From: Bacillota bacterium
Lineage (GTDB): Bacteria > Bacillota > Negativicutes > Sporomusales > Sporomusaceae
Direction of reading: 5' to 3'
DNA length: 64,000 nucleotides
NCBI GenBank assembly: GCA_017889705.1
Contig: JAGGAB010000013.1
Location: forward strand, 26,700-90,699
The notes beneath the pieces are model-generated. The model was not told the DNA's origin. It saw only the letters and a program-made list of their open reading frames with translations, and searched no databases. This document shows positions 40,411 through 48,492 of the stretch, in pieces (within the stretch, counting starts at the first letter, position 1; every line of letters begins with the position of its first letter). The translations under genes were made by a program, and so were the position numbers.

Positions 40411-40682
40411 AAGTAAAAAACATCTCTTCACGAATAGTCGGTCAGGATTATTACTTTTCTTTTCGCGGGGTTGAAATAATTAAGATTGAACTTTCCAAAG
40501 TACCGGAGAATTGTTTAGTATATCTTGATTTACCAGCAGGTCAAGTCGTTATGGATGGTCAGTTCCTGCTGGATTTGAGCAAACAGACAAACATTGATTT
40601 GCAGAGTCTCTGCTGCGCCTTGAGGAAGTACCCGCTTGTATCGACTCTAAATGGAGAAACTGAGGTTTTTCACTATAACTGA
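40407..40682 (+). CDS. Small protein coupled to radical SAM gene 2
   Basis: 91 residues; TTG start overlaps the preceding stop (TTGA), AAAGGGG upstream. Beta-rich; one CC pair (LQSLCCALRKYP). Size and position would fit a RiPP-type recognition element or a small substrate, but no leader-core pattern is evident. Unknown. Confidence 0.5.
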   Translation: MKVKNISSRIVGQDYYFSFRGVEIIKIELSKVPENCLVYLDLPAGQVVMDGQFLLDLSKQTNIDLQSLCCALRKYPLVSTLNGETEVFHYN

Positions 40683-40843
40683 TTAGAACTATATTGTTTT
40701 GTAACAGGGGCGGGTGGCAGATTGCAGACGTGATAATGTATTAAGATTGGTAAGAGGGATTTTTGTAGCATTAGCCTTGCTAAAAGGAATATAATGTAAG
40801 ATGGTGAATATTATAAAACAATATTTACCAGGGAGTGGATGAC

Positions 40844-41278
40844 ATGAAAAAGTGGTATATGTGCAAATATGATATCAGCGTGACAATAGCAGTAACGGTA
40901 TTGGCTTTTTTTCTTGATCATAGACTTAACGATATAGTCCTATTTAAAATAATATTAGAGAAAATAGATGAACTGCATCCTTATATGTGCCTTCTTATTG
41001 GCTGGGGATACTTCAACGCGCTAACTTTTATATTGGTTGAAACATTCTTTATTCATTTAGAACATTTTTGGCAGTGGAGTATCGTAGCTCTATTTACCAC
41101 AACTGGTGCAAGGTTTGTTAGCCAGGGCAGGTATCCTGCTGAGATGTTTGGCTTATATGAGTTTGTATGGGAGACTATTATCAATGGACTTTATTATTTT
41201 CCTGTCGTAATGCTGGTTGTCGCATTGATATATTATATTAGAAGCAAGCTGAAGGGAGATATTTTACATGGGAGATAG
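40844..41278 (+). CDS. Membrane protein, immunity candidate
   Basis: 144 residues from ATG 40844 (GGGAGTGG 5 bases upstream). About four membrane segments (residues 12-28, 45-65, 75-90, 115-135). Not recognised. It overlaps a short remnant of a toxin-like gene. Small membrane proteins beside toxin-like genes often act as immunity to pore formers; this is inference. Confidence 0.5.
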   Translation: MKKWYMCKYDISVTIAVTVLAFFLDHRLNDIVLFKIILEKIDELHPYMCLLIGWGYFNALTFILVETFFIHLEHFWQWSIVALFTTTGARFVSQGRYPAEMFGLYEFVWETIINGLYYFPVVMLVVALIYYIRSKLKGDILHGR

Positions 41279-41405
41279 TAGATATACTATAGCGGTTTAT
41301 ATAGCGGATAAAAATACTTCTATCATAGATGAAACAGGAAAGAAGGGTACTTCCAGATTGGAGCATATTAAAGCTTACCAGAAAGAGTGGGGATATCTTG
41401 AATGA
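41268..41405 (+). pseudogene. N-terminal remnant of a paralogue of the 42115 gene
   Basis: 45 residues from ATG 41268 to TGA 41403-41405. Its start YTIAVYIADKNTSIIDE, later R..HIKAYQK, aligns with AIAVYKIDNDNYALIDS..R.DDLKSQN of the 42115 protein, then stops. It therefore looks like a toxin-like gene that lost everything after the first 40 residues, keeping its immunity-like neighbour downstream. Confidence 0.55.
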
Positions 41406-41715
41406 TATTCAATGGGTTTACTATAACATTACTTCAATTGCAAGGATCATAGCTGTATTTATTTCAAGCATTACGGCCTATTTATGGCTGTCAAAACGAA
41501 TCATCAGTTACAAACTTGCAAAGTATCTTGTTATTACAACTTCTTTATTAACTGGTATTCCACTTGGGCTTAGTCTCGGATGGGGGTTCTCTATACTGTT
41601 TACTCTTTTTCAAACCGCTATATTATATGTTATTGTGGAAATTGCCAATAGGCGAACAAAAGAAAAAGCTCAAGAAGAGAAAGATAATACTAGTAATGAA
41701 GGGCATATTTTATAA
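41398..41715 (+). CDS. Small membrane protein, paralogue A
   Basis: 105 residues from TTG 41398, which overlaps the remnant's stop and aligns with the start of paralogue B (MNDIQWVYYN against MTTDQWIYIN). Two or three membrane segments: SITAYLWLSKRII, SLLTGIPLGLSLGWGFSILFT. The charged C-terminal tail ends GHIL. The duplicate with paralogue B is clear over the full length. Likely immunity protein of the lost toxin. Confidence 0.6.
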   Translation: MNDIQWVYYNITSIARIIAVFISSITAYLWLSKRIISYKLAKYLVITTSLLTGIPLGLSLGWGFSILFTLFQTAILYVIVEIANRRTKEKAQEEKDNTSNEGHIL

Positions 41716-41770
41716 TGATAAAAAAGGGATAATTCGGATATAGATGAATACAGAAAGAGGTAAAACCAAG

Positions 41771-42082
41771 ATGACTACAGATCAGTGGATCTACATCAAT
41801 TCCATTGTTAGGATTTCGGCTTTCAGCATAACAGGAATCACAATATATTTATGGTTAACGAAAAAAATAATTATTTATATAGTTGCAAAACGTGTAATAG
41901 TTACAGCTTCCTTGTTAACGGGAGTTACAACGGGCCTAGGATATGGATGGATTTTTTCTATATTAGTAACTCTTTTGCAGACTTCTGTACTTTATTTTGT
42001 TTTAGTAATGGCCAATAAGGAAGCAACAACAAAGCGGCAATCTGATGAAAAGCAACCTGAGATAAAAGATCGAATTTTATAG
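41771..42082 (+). CDS. Small membrane protein, paralogue B
   Basis: 103 residues from ATG 41771 (AAAGAGG upstream; an in-frame ATG at 41744 is less well placed). Shares ITIYLWLTKKII, SLLTGVTTGLGYGWIFSILV and a charged tail ending DRIL with paralogue A. It lies directly before the intact toxin-like gene, so it is the presumed matching immunity protein. Confidence 0.6.
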   Translation: MTTDQWIYINSIVRISAFSITGITIYLWLTKKIIIYIVAKRVIVTASLLTGVTTGLGYGWIFSILVTLLQTSVLYFVLVMANKEATTKRQSDEKQPEIKDRIL

Positions 42083-42114
42083 GAGTACATAAAAGCCACT
42101 TGGGAGGTGTTCAT

Positions 42115-42996
42115 TTGGCAATCGCGGTATATAAAATAGACAATGACAACTACGCCCTGATTGATAGCGCAGAATCTGACAAGATAAAAAGAATAGATGA
42201 CCTTAAATCACAAAATTTACTTTTTTCAGCTGCTGGGGCAGCATTGGCTATACCGGCTGCAATAATGTCAAGCGGAGCGCTAGCAGCGCTAATGACTGCT
42301 GCTGGTATATATATGACTGTAGAAACAATGCTAAATACAGAGGAAATACGTAAACTTGAAGGTAAGGACATAGATTTTATGTATTTGCTAAATCAAGGTC
42401 TTGCTGTTCCTGGAGTTTTATTACCAGGAGCTTCCGTGGCAGCACGCGGATTACAAAAATCAGAAAGTGTTATACAAACCCTTGACGGTTTAGGTACTGG
42501 CTACAGTTTGGCTACAGGTCCGGTATCCGGCGGTTTATCTGCCCTCGACCTATATAATGACCGGCGGCAATACTACATTGACCGTGGCGAAGACCTTAAT
42601 TACGAAAGCTGGAAGTCAGCACTGCATTTTCGCATATACAATGATTGGCGTGGGCCTGAATCATACCGCGGGGACGCACTTAAAATTTTTAACGAAATGA
42701 CTACAGAAAATGGCGTTGGAGCCGATATTCCAAAGACAGAAGCGCAGCCCATCATTACAACGAATAGTTCAGTCCCCGCGTTCAGTGTGTCAGATACCTT
42801 ATATGATAATAGCGGAAACCCAGTCATGCCAGGCTGGTTAGCAATCCCCAGCAGGGATGATGCTATATCACAGGCTATGGGAGCAATTGATAAAATTACA
42901 TGGCCGTGGATAACGGCGGATAGCAGTGGTATTGATAATATTGAAATACAAATTGGTGATCGGACATATAAGACAGAGCTAGTTACAGAAGAATGA
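42115..42996 (+). CDS. Toxin-like protein with hydrophobic hairpin (unknown family)
   Basis: 293 residues from TTG 42115 (GGGAGGTG 5 bases upstream). After a 32-residue start come Ala-rich hydrophobic segments (about residues 33-75: AAGAALAIPAAIMSSGALAALM), then a middle with LYNDRRQYYIDRG and a soluble C-terminus ending with beta strands. Helical hydrophobic hairpins of this sort occur in pore formers and in carrier domains of toxins. Its truncated paralogue and the two duplicated membrane proteins beside it suggest a toxin-immunity locus. Function not established. Confidence 0.5.
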   Translation: MAIAVYKIDNDNYALIDSAESDKIKRIDDLKSQNLLFSAAGAALAIPAAIMSSGALAALMTAAGIYMTVETMLNTEEIRKLEGKDIDFMYLLNQGLAVPGVLLPGASVAARGLQKSESVIQTLDGLGTGYSLATGPVSGGLSALDLYNDRRQYYIDRGEDLNYESWKSALHFRIYNDWRGPESYRGDALKIFNEMTTENGVGADIPKTEAQPIITTNSSVPAFSVSDTLYDNSGNPVMPGWLAIPSRDDAISQAMGAIDKITWPWITADSSGIDNIEIQIGDRTYKTELVTEE

Positions 42997-43002
42997 GACG
43001 AA

Positions 43003-43032
43003 CCTTGGTCAGTGAATTAACTGGCTTTTTTT
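43003..43032 (+). terminator. Probable terminator before the lysis genes
   Basis: TTGGTCAGT / ACTGGC.. with a short AT loop followed by TTTTTTTA. The stem is imperfect. Confidence 0.5.
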
Positions 43033-43074
43033 ATTTGGGTTTAATCAGGACTATACTCAAAGGAGCGAAAAATA

Positions 43075-43620
43075 GTGGAATTTCAATATCTATATAAGGC
43101 AGTACTAAACGCATGGCAGAATATAATAGATGCCTGGATATGGAAGATAATTGTTTCATTTTTTGTCAGTATGATTACAAGTGTACATGGCAGCGCGTTG
43201 GCAGCTTTTGTCGTTCTTGTTCTGGTTGATCTGCTGACCCGGTGGCTTGCATTGTGTTCCATTCATCTGAAAGATACTGGAAGAATAACGGAAGAAATAA
43301 ATCTGTTTACTTGTTTGGTAGATATTCCTACGGCAATCAGGGCGGGTTATATTAACTCAGATGCCATGAAGCATCGTTTCATTGGTAAAGTGATTGTCTA
43401 TATTTTACTCACAATTATCGCTATTAACGTAGATATACTATTGAGTCTTGGTGGCGAACCGCCGCTTATTTTGAAGGGAGTATGGGTTTACTTAGCGGCA
43501 ACGGAAGGATTAAGTATTCTCGAAAATCTAAGGGATGCGGGAATCAAGCAGGCTGATGGCCTGCTTGATTTTTTTAGAAACAGGTTTAATGATTTTTTCG
43601 AACGTCTAAAAGCAAAATAA
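43075..43620 (+). CDS. Phage holin (TcdE/phage_holin_4 type)
   Basis: 181 residues from GTG 43075, AAAGGAG upstream. Three or four membrane segments with VLVLVDLLTRWLAL and the late motif YLAATEGLSILENLRDAGI, as in the holin family 4 of Firmicute phages and TcdE. It opens holes in the inner membrane to release the endolysin. It stands first of three lysis-type genes (holin, amidase, spanin-like). Confidence 0.85.
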   Translation: MEFQYLYKAVLNAWQNIIDAWIWKIIVSFFVSMITSVHGSALAAFVVLVLVDLLTRWLALCSIHLKDTGRITEEINLFTCLVDIPTAIRAGYINSDAMKHRFIGKVIVYILLTIIAINVDILLSLGGEPPLILKGVWVYLAATEGLSILENLRDAGIKQADGLLDFFRNRFNDFFERLKAK

Positions 43621-43644
43621 TCAGCACAAACTTGGAGGGGAATA

Positions 43645-44223
43645 ATGGCCAAAATCGTTATCGATGCGGGACATGCTGGTGGTAATACTGACCCCGGAGC
43701 TATAAACCCGGTAACAGGTCTGCAGGAGGCAGATGTTACATTAGAAGTAAGCAAACTTGTGGCCCATTATCTTGAATGCGCAGGGTATCCGGTTAAGTTA
43801 ACACGCTCTGAACGGGAGCAGCCGGAAACAGATAGTTTGCAGTACCGGTGCGATATTGCAAATAAGTGGGATGCAGATGTGTTTTTAAGTTTGCACTGTA
43901 ACAGTGCAGGGACTGTTCTAGCAAAGGGATTTGAGGTATGGACAAGTCCAGGGCAGACAGACGGAGATCAACTGGCAACCTATGTTCAGCAACAGATTGT
44001 CGGAGAGTTTCCAGACAGAATTGGGCGAGTCGATTATTTAGATGGCGACCCGGACAAGGAAAGTCATTTCTATGTACTCACGCAAACCAATGCACCTGCC
44101 TGCTTGGTGGAAATGGCTTTTATCTCGAGTTCGGAAGAAGCGGCGTTATTGTCAGATCCAATTTGGCAGGATAGGATGGCGCGTGCTGTTGCCCGGGGCG
44201 TAACTGATTATCTGGCTGGGTAG
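43645..44223 (+). CDS. N-acetylmuramoyl-L-alanine amidase (Amidase_3), endolysin
   Basis: 192 residues, GGAGGGG upstream. Zinc amidase that cuts the bond between muramic acid and the stem peptide. Zinc and catalytic residues are visible: IDAGHAG (His 10), QEAD (Glu 28), SLHCNSA (His near 84) and VEMAF (Glu near 156). No signal peptide or binding domain, so release depends on the holin upstream. Confidence 0.92.
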   Translation: MAKIVIDAGHAGGNTDPGAINPVTGLQEADVTLEVSKLVAHYLECAGYPVKLTRSEREQPETDSLQYRCDIANKWDADVFLSLHCNSAGTVLAKGFEVWTSPGQTDGDQLATYVQQQIVGEFPDRIGRVDYLDGDPDKESHFYVLTQTNAPACLVEMAFISSSEEAALLSDPIWQDRMARAVARGVTDYLAG

Positions 44224-44233
44224 GTGATTAAGT

Positions 44234-44842
44234 ATGGTGAAGAAATATTGGAAATCTATCGTTGGTCTGGCTAGTGTGGCGTTGCTTGGTTATTTTATTT
44301 GGCAGCACTTGCAACAACCTCGGCAAGTAACAACGTTATCGCAGGTACAAGCTGAGAAAGCAAGCGGTGTAGAATTAGCGGCAAAGAACGCTCATATAGT
44401 GATGCTGCAATCACAGTTAAATGAGGCTGCCAACCAGATTGCCGAGCTAAAAAACAAAACACCGGATACAATTGTTAGTACTGTACCGGTAGACATAATT
44501 AAAACGGTTGAAGTTGAACAGCAGAAAGTTGGTGCCGACATTACTATTGTGACAGATCGCGTGAATCCGGATAAACAAGTTAATTTAGAAGCGCTTGAAA
44601 AGTTGCCGGCCAATACGCAAGTGAATTTAAATCAATACAATGTATTTGCCTATAAGAAAGTTATTCGTGGTGTGAATGTTTATCCTGACTGGGAAGAAGC
44701 TGTACAGGGTAAGTTTAAGCTGAAAGAGGTTACTGTTGATATTAACCGTAGAATTAGTAAGGACGGCAAGTATATTGGCATAGTTGCAGGTTGCAATTTT
44801 AAGCATAACTCTGGAAAAGTTGGAATTAGATATTCATATTAA
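44234..44842 (+). CDS. Membrane-anchored coiled-coil protein, possible i-spanin
   Basis: 202 residues, TAGGTG upstream, 10 bases after the amidase. One N-terminal membrane segment (about 7-24), then a coiled coil (45-75: KNAHIVMLQSQLNEAANQIAELKN) and a beta-rich C-terminal domain. Position and N-terminal layout match Rz-type i-spanins, which phages of diderm hosts need to break the outer membrane, though the C-terminal domain is longer than in Rz and no Rz1 lipoprotein was found. Confidence 0.5.
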   Translation: MVKKYWKSIVGLASVALLGYFIWQHLQQPRQVTTLSQVQAEKASGVELAAKNAHIVMLQSQLNEAANQIAELKNKTPDTIVSTVPVDIIKTVEVEQQKVGADITIVTDRVNPDKQVNLEALEKLPANTQVNLNQYNVFAYKKVIRGVNVYPDWEEAVQGKFKLKEVTVDINRRISKDGKYIGIVAGCNFKHNSGKVGIRYSY

Positions 44843-44852
44843 TTATTAACGT

Positions 44853-44886
44853 CAGCCGGGTTTAAACCCGGCTGTTATTTTTTTTT
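44853..44886 (+). terminator. Intrinsic terminator ending the tail-like cluster
   Basis: Perfect palindromic stem CAGCCGGGTTTAAACCCGGC with TG completing it, followed by TTATTTTTTTTTT. It cleanly closes the inserted block. Confidence 0.95.
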
Positions 44887-44992
44887 TCAGAAAGCCTTCT
44901 GCCGAATTCCTTTTAAGGCAATTAATTGACGTTTAGCAATAGATACTATACAATAAATATACGTATTAGCTGGATTCTACGAGGTGAAGAAC

Positions 44993-45463
44993 ATGCCCAA
45001 ACAGACAGGCATAAAAATAGCGGCGGAAAACCGAAAGGCCCGCCACGATTATCATATACATGAAACCTATGAAGCTGGAATCGCGCTTACCGGCACAGAG
45101 GTCAAATCGCTTCGCGCCGGTAAAGCCAATCTGAAAGATTCCTATGCACGGATTGACAGTGCGGAACTCATGCTCCACAACATGCATATCAGTCCCTATG
45201 ATCAGGGAAACCGTTTTAATCATGAACCGCTGCGTACCCGTAAGCTTTTGATGCACAGGTACGAAATCAATAAGCTGATTGGCAAGACCAAAGAAAAAGG
45301 CTATACCCTGGTGCCGCTCAAACTCTATTTTACCAGAGGTAAAGTCAAAGTCGAGCTGGGTCTTGCCAGTGGTAAACATACTTATGACAAGCGCCAGGAT
45401 CTGGCCGAACGCGACGCCAAGCGTGACATGGAACGCACACTGCGCGACAGGCAGAAGGAATAA
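44993..45463 (+). CDS. smpB: SsrA-binding protein SmpB
   Basis: 156 residues from ATG 44993 (GAGGTGA 6 bases upstream; GTG 44984 is inside that site). Binds the tRNA-like part of tmRNA and brings it to stalled ribosomes. Conserved parts: [37 protein letters not shown], and the C-terminal tail [18 protein letters not shown]. ssrA lies 1.1 kb downstream and rnr 21 kb upstream. Confidence 0.97.
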   Translation: MPKQTGIKIAAENRKARHDYHIHETYEAGIALTGTEVKSLRAGKANLKDSYARIDSAELMLHNMHISPYDQGNRFNHEPLRTRKLLMHRYEINKLIGKTKEKGYTLVPLKLYFTRGKVKVELGLASGKHTYDKRQDLAERDAKRDMERTLRDRQKE

Positions 45464-45473
45464 ACTTAATGCA

Positions 45474-46394
45474 TTAACTATGCTGTTCCTCGACAGTTAG
45501 TGCCAGATCGTCCTCTGCACTTTTACTTTTGCCGGCCCAGAGCTGCAAAAACACGATACTGCCAAGAATCAAGACACCGCCGCCAACTTGCAGCGGTGTT
45601 ATTTTTTCGTAGAGCAAAGCCATCGATAACAGGACTGTTATGACCGGCTCCAGTGTGCTGATAATTGATGCATTAATCGCGCCAATACGGCTCATACCGG
45701 CAAAGAAGCCCACTATTCCCACAATCGTTGCCAGGAGAGCGATGCCGATAATGGATAACCAGCCGAAAAGCGGCAACGTCCAATTGAGTGAAGCCGAGGC
45801 AAGACCGCTAACCAGGAAAATAACAGCGGCGGAAGCACAGACATAAGTTGTGGTAACAAGCGGATTGATGCCCTGCAGCAGGCGATTGCCGATAACAATG
45901 TAAATAGAATATACCAAAGCTCCTCCCAAGCCGTACGCAAACCCTAGTATACCGACATTCTCAAAGGATACGCCAAGCACCAAAAACAAGCCGGAAAAAC
46001 AAACCGCTAGCGCAAGACCTTTTTGCCAGGTATACCGTTCATCACCAATAATAAACGACAAAATACTGACAAGGGCCGGATAGGTATATAGCAGCATCGC
46101 GGCTAGCGAGGCAGGCACAGATTTTACACTTAAGGCAAATAAGGTTGACATAGAGCCATAACCCAGGCCGCCTAAGAGCGCCAGTTTTATTATTAGGCGT
46201 TTATCAAGCGCCAGCGAAATACCGCGCAATTTCAGCAGTAGTATCAAACAGAGTGCGGCAAGCGTAAACCGCCAGGTCAGGATGGTTATCGTATTAGCTC
46301 CGGCCTCATAGGCAAATTTAATAAAAATGGCTAACGTAGCAAAGCCGGCAGCCGATGCTGCAACTTGTAACGCGCCGATATGTTGTTGATTCAA
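45474..46394 (-). CDS. EamA/DMT-family transporter
   Basis: 306 residues with ten membrane segments in two repeated halves (EamA repeats about 10-140 and 155-290). Drug/metabolite transporter superfamily, usually exporting amino acids or other small metabolites; substrate unknown. It lies between smpB and ssrA on the opposite strand, with its 3' end 10 bases from the smpB stop. Confidence 0.88.
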   Translation of the reverse strand: MNQQHIGALQVAASAAGFATLAIFIKFAYEAGANTITILTWRFTLAALCLILLLKLRGISLALDKRLIIKLALLGGLGYGSMSTLFALSVKSVPASLAAMLLYTYPALVSILSFIIGDERYTWQKGLALAVCFSGLFLVLGVSFENVGILGFAYGLGGALVYSIYIVIGNRLLQGINPLVTTTYVCASAAVIFLVSGLASASLNWTLPLFGWLSIIGIALLATIVGIVGFFAGMSRIGAINASIISTLEPVITVLLSMALLYEKITPLQVGGGVLILGSIVFLQLWAGKSKSAEDDLALTVEEQHS

Positions 46395-46511
46395 AACCAG
46401 ATCACCTCATGACACAGTATATTCGGCAGCGAGAAAGTTTCTCCTGTCCTTCCGCTGATATTTAGCCGGAAAGATTGCAATCAGGGAAAACCCGCTGGCA
46501 AAAAGATTTAT

Positions 46512-46540
46512 TTGGCGATAAACAGCCTTTATGATATAAT
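46512..46540 (+). promoter_or_regulatory. ssrA promoter
   Basis: TTGGCG (46512-46517), 17-base spacer, TATAAT (46535-46540), about 65 bases before the mature tmRNA 5' end. Confidence 0.7.
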
Positions 46541-46605
46541 AAATAGACAGTGAAGTGTATAAACGTTTGCAGCTAACCAACCATCCCAGGTATTTGAGAA
46601 AATAC

Positions 46606-46951
46606 GGGGGCGTACTGGTTTCGACAGGGGTAGTTATGGTATAGGTAGCGAGCCGGGGTTCCATCTGCCCGTCAATACGGTGGGAAATTGTAAACGCAAA
46701 CGAAGATTACGCTTTAGCAGCTTAATGCTAACGTTCTACCTACGCACTCCCGCGGCCTAGGATAGGACGTCATTTAGTGGGATACCTGAGGCTCAATTCT
46801 CGGAGAGCCGACTGGGAACTTTTATCGAGATAGCGCCAGCGCAGCCTGTTAGTGGGCGGCAACGGAGCGAAATCTAAACCACTGACTGCGCTCGGAGAAG
46901 CCTATGCAGTAATACTTCTGGACAGGAGTTCGATTCTCCTCGCCTCCACCA
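46606..46951 (+). ncRNA. ssrA: Transfer-messenger RNA (tmRNA)
   Basis: About 346 bases. The 5' end GGGGGCGTACTGGTTTCGAC pairs with the 3' end CGCCTCC-ACCA; the T arm AGGAG-TTCGATT-CTCCT precedes it. The tag frame starts at GCA 46696 and reads ANEDYALAA then TAA (46723-46725). CCA is encoded. Rescues stalled ribosomes together with SmpB. Its last 12 bases, TCGCCTCCACCA, recur downstream as attachment-site-like repeats. Confidence 0.97.
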
Positions 46952-47035
46952 TGTAGATCCGGAATGACTAAGAGCCCGCGAAATTCGCGGGTTTTTGTTG
47001 TTTGTGGGGTGAGGTTGGTGGAGGCGGCCTCCACC
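46940..47035 (+). repeat. ssrA 3'-end attachment-type unit, copy 1 (in the gene)
   Basis: TCGCCTCCACCA at 46940-46951 (end of tmRNA), the ssrA terminator, and then the palindrome GGTGGAGGC-G-GCCTCCACC at 47017-47035, whose arms repeat the ssrA end in both directions. Taken as the crossover region for elements that enter ssrA. Confidence 0.7.
46975..46997 (+). terminator. ssrA terminator
   Basis: CCCGCGAAATTCGCGGG followed by TTTTTG. The same hairpin, nearly unchanged, follows the repeats at 49.5, 58.6 and 63.6 kb. Confidence 0.9.
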
Positions 47036-47280
47036 AGATGAAATCAAAATGAGATTAATGATGATACAAAAGAACCGTTTTCGTGTTGACGAGATAGTCC
47101 CATCATCTGACATAGATGACACATTGGCAATAAGGAACCAATATTCGAGGATGCTAGTTTCTGTATTTGCAGGATAAGTTTGGTGTCTAGTCAAATTTTT
47201 TATAGAAGACAATCAGTGGGTAATTGGGCCGATGGAAGATACATCGCCTATTAATATGAGAGGAGAGTGTTTTTTCATAT

Positions 47281-48249
47281 ATGCATAAGTCATTCTATAG
47301 ATTGCTTTTTAGCTTAATGCTACTCATGATTGTATTTTTCCCCTATGACGTTTGTGCTGAGGAAAATTCACAAACTGCAAGTGATTATTACAATCGTGGA
47401 CTTGTTTGTTACTCCAAAGGACAATATGACTTGGCTATTCTTAATTATGATAAAGCAATTGAATTAAATCCACAGTATTCATATGCGTATAATAATCGTG
47501 GAAATGTTTATTATTCCAAAGGTCAATACGACATAGCCATTCTTGATTATAGTAAAGCTATTGAATTGGATCCACGAAATGCATTTGCTTATAATAATCG
47601 TGGAGGTGCATATTGCTTTAAAGGACAATATGGCTTGTCCATTCTTGATTATAATAAAGCAATTGAATTAAATCCACAAAAAGCAGATTTTTATCATAAT
47701 TGTGGGCTTGCTTATTCCTCCAAAGGACAATATGACTTGGCTATTCTTAATTATGATAAAGCAATTGAATTAAATCCGCAGTATGCAGATGCTTATTTCG
47801 ATCGTGGATTTACACATTCTTCCCAAAAACAATATGACTTGGCCATTCTTGATTATAATAAAGTAATTGAATTAAATCCACAATATGCAAAGGCTTATAA
47901 TAATCGTGGAAATGGTTATTATTCCAAAGGACAATATGAGTTGGCCATTCTTGATTATAATAAAGCAATTGAACTAAATTCACAGTACGCAGATGCTTAT
48001 TATGATCGTGGACTTGCTTATTCATCTCAAGGTCAATACGACTCCGCTATTCTTGATTATAATAAAGCTATCGAACTAAATCCACAGTATGCGTATGCTT
48101 ACTATGGAAAAGGAAATTTACTTAGCTTTTTAAGGAGAAACAAAGAAGCTATAGAGTGTTTTTATAAGTTTCTCCAATACGCAAAACCTAAAGACCAATG
48201 GATAGAAAAAGGAAAACAACGTATAAGAGACCTTGGTGGCGCTATCTAA
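47281..48249 (+). CDS. Secreted TPR-repeat protein
   Basis: 322 residues with a signal peptide (about 1-26). About eight tandem 34-residue TPR units follow, each close to YDLAILNYDKAIELNPQYAD then AY..RG..Y.SKGQ. The repeats are nearly identical at DNA level (unit 102 bases), so copy number may vary between strains. TPRs bind partner proteins; location is periplasmic or outer-membrane-associated. First cargo gene after ssrA. Confidence 0.85.
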   Translation: MHKSFYRLLFSLMLLMIVFFPYDVCAEENSQTASDYYNRGLVCYSKGQYDLAILNYDKAIELNPQYSYAYNNRGNVYYSKGQYDIAILDYSKAIELDPRNAFAYNNRGGAYCFKGQYGLSILDYNKAIELNPQKADFYHNCGLAYSSKGQYDLAILNYDKAIELNPQYADAYFDRGFTHSSQKQYDLAILDYNKVIELNPQYAKAYNNRGNGYYSKGQYELAILDYNKAIELNSQYADAYYDRGLAYSSQGQYDSAILDYNKAIELNPQYAYAYYGKGNLLSFLRRNKEAIECFYKFLQYAKPKDQWIEKGKQRIRDLGGAI

Positions 48250-48314
48250 GATCAATCTGGTTTGGCCCCAACTCAGTTTGGGTTATTTGTATCATCTTAG
48301 CCATGAAAAAGTGG

Positions 48315-48347
48315 GTGGATTTGCAAGGTCACGGATCGCCTCCACCA
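48315..48347 (+). repeat. ssrA-end repeat, copy 2
   Basis: GTGGATTTGCAAGGTCACGG followed by ATCGCCTCCACCA. The last 12 bases equal the ssrA end. Followed by a hairpin with GCCGC / GCGGC and TTTTTT (48376-48421). Confidence 0.8.
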
Positions 48348-48375
48348 ATCAAATCCCGATTTTCGAAAAAAAGTA

Positions 48376-48422
48376 AAGCCGCGAAATACCTGGGTTTGAA
48401 TGGTGTTGAGCGGCTTTTTTCA
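48376..48422 (+). terminator. Hairpin terminator after repeat copy 2
   Basis: AAGCCGC / GCGGCTT around a 26-base loop, then TTTT. Confidence 0.6.
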
Positions 48423-48440
48423 TGCAGTAAAAAATAAAAT

Positions 48441-48475
48441 CCCACCTCCACCAGCTAAAAACCGATTTTCTAGAA
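48441..48475 (+). repeat. ssrA-end repeat, copy 3 (short)
   Basis: CCCACCTCCACCAG followed by an AAAACCGATTTTC-like stretch, which also follows copy 2 (AAATCCCGATTTTCG). A partial duplicate of copy 2. Confidence 0.6.
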
Positions 48476-48492
48476 AAAGAGAAAATTTTTGA

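Noticed and set aside
36900..40682. Sulfatase-activating or PQQ-type rSAM cluster
   Set aside because: No sulfatase, PqqA-like or clear RiPP precursor gene nearby; embedded among fibre and lysis genes.
41329..41397. Upstream part of membrane protein paralogue A frame
   Set aside because: Alignment to paralogue B starts at TTG 41398; the upstream part overlaps the toxin remnant in another frame.
24025..44886. Complete prophage
   Set aside because: No integrase, terminase, portal, capsid or replication genes, and no att repeats at its ends were seen.
47390..48120. CRISPR-like spaced repeats
   Set aside because: The periodicity is 102 bases within one open frame and encodes TPR units.
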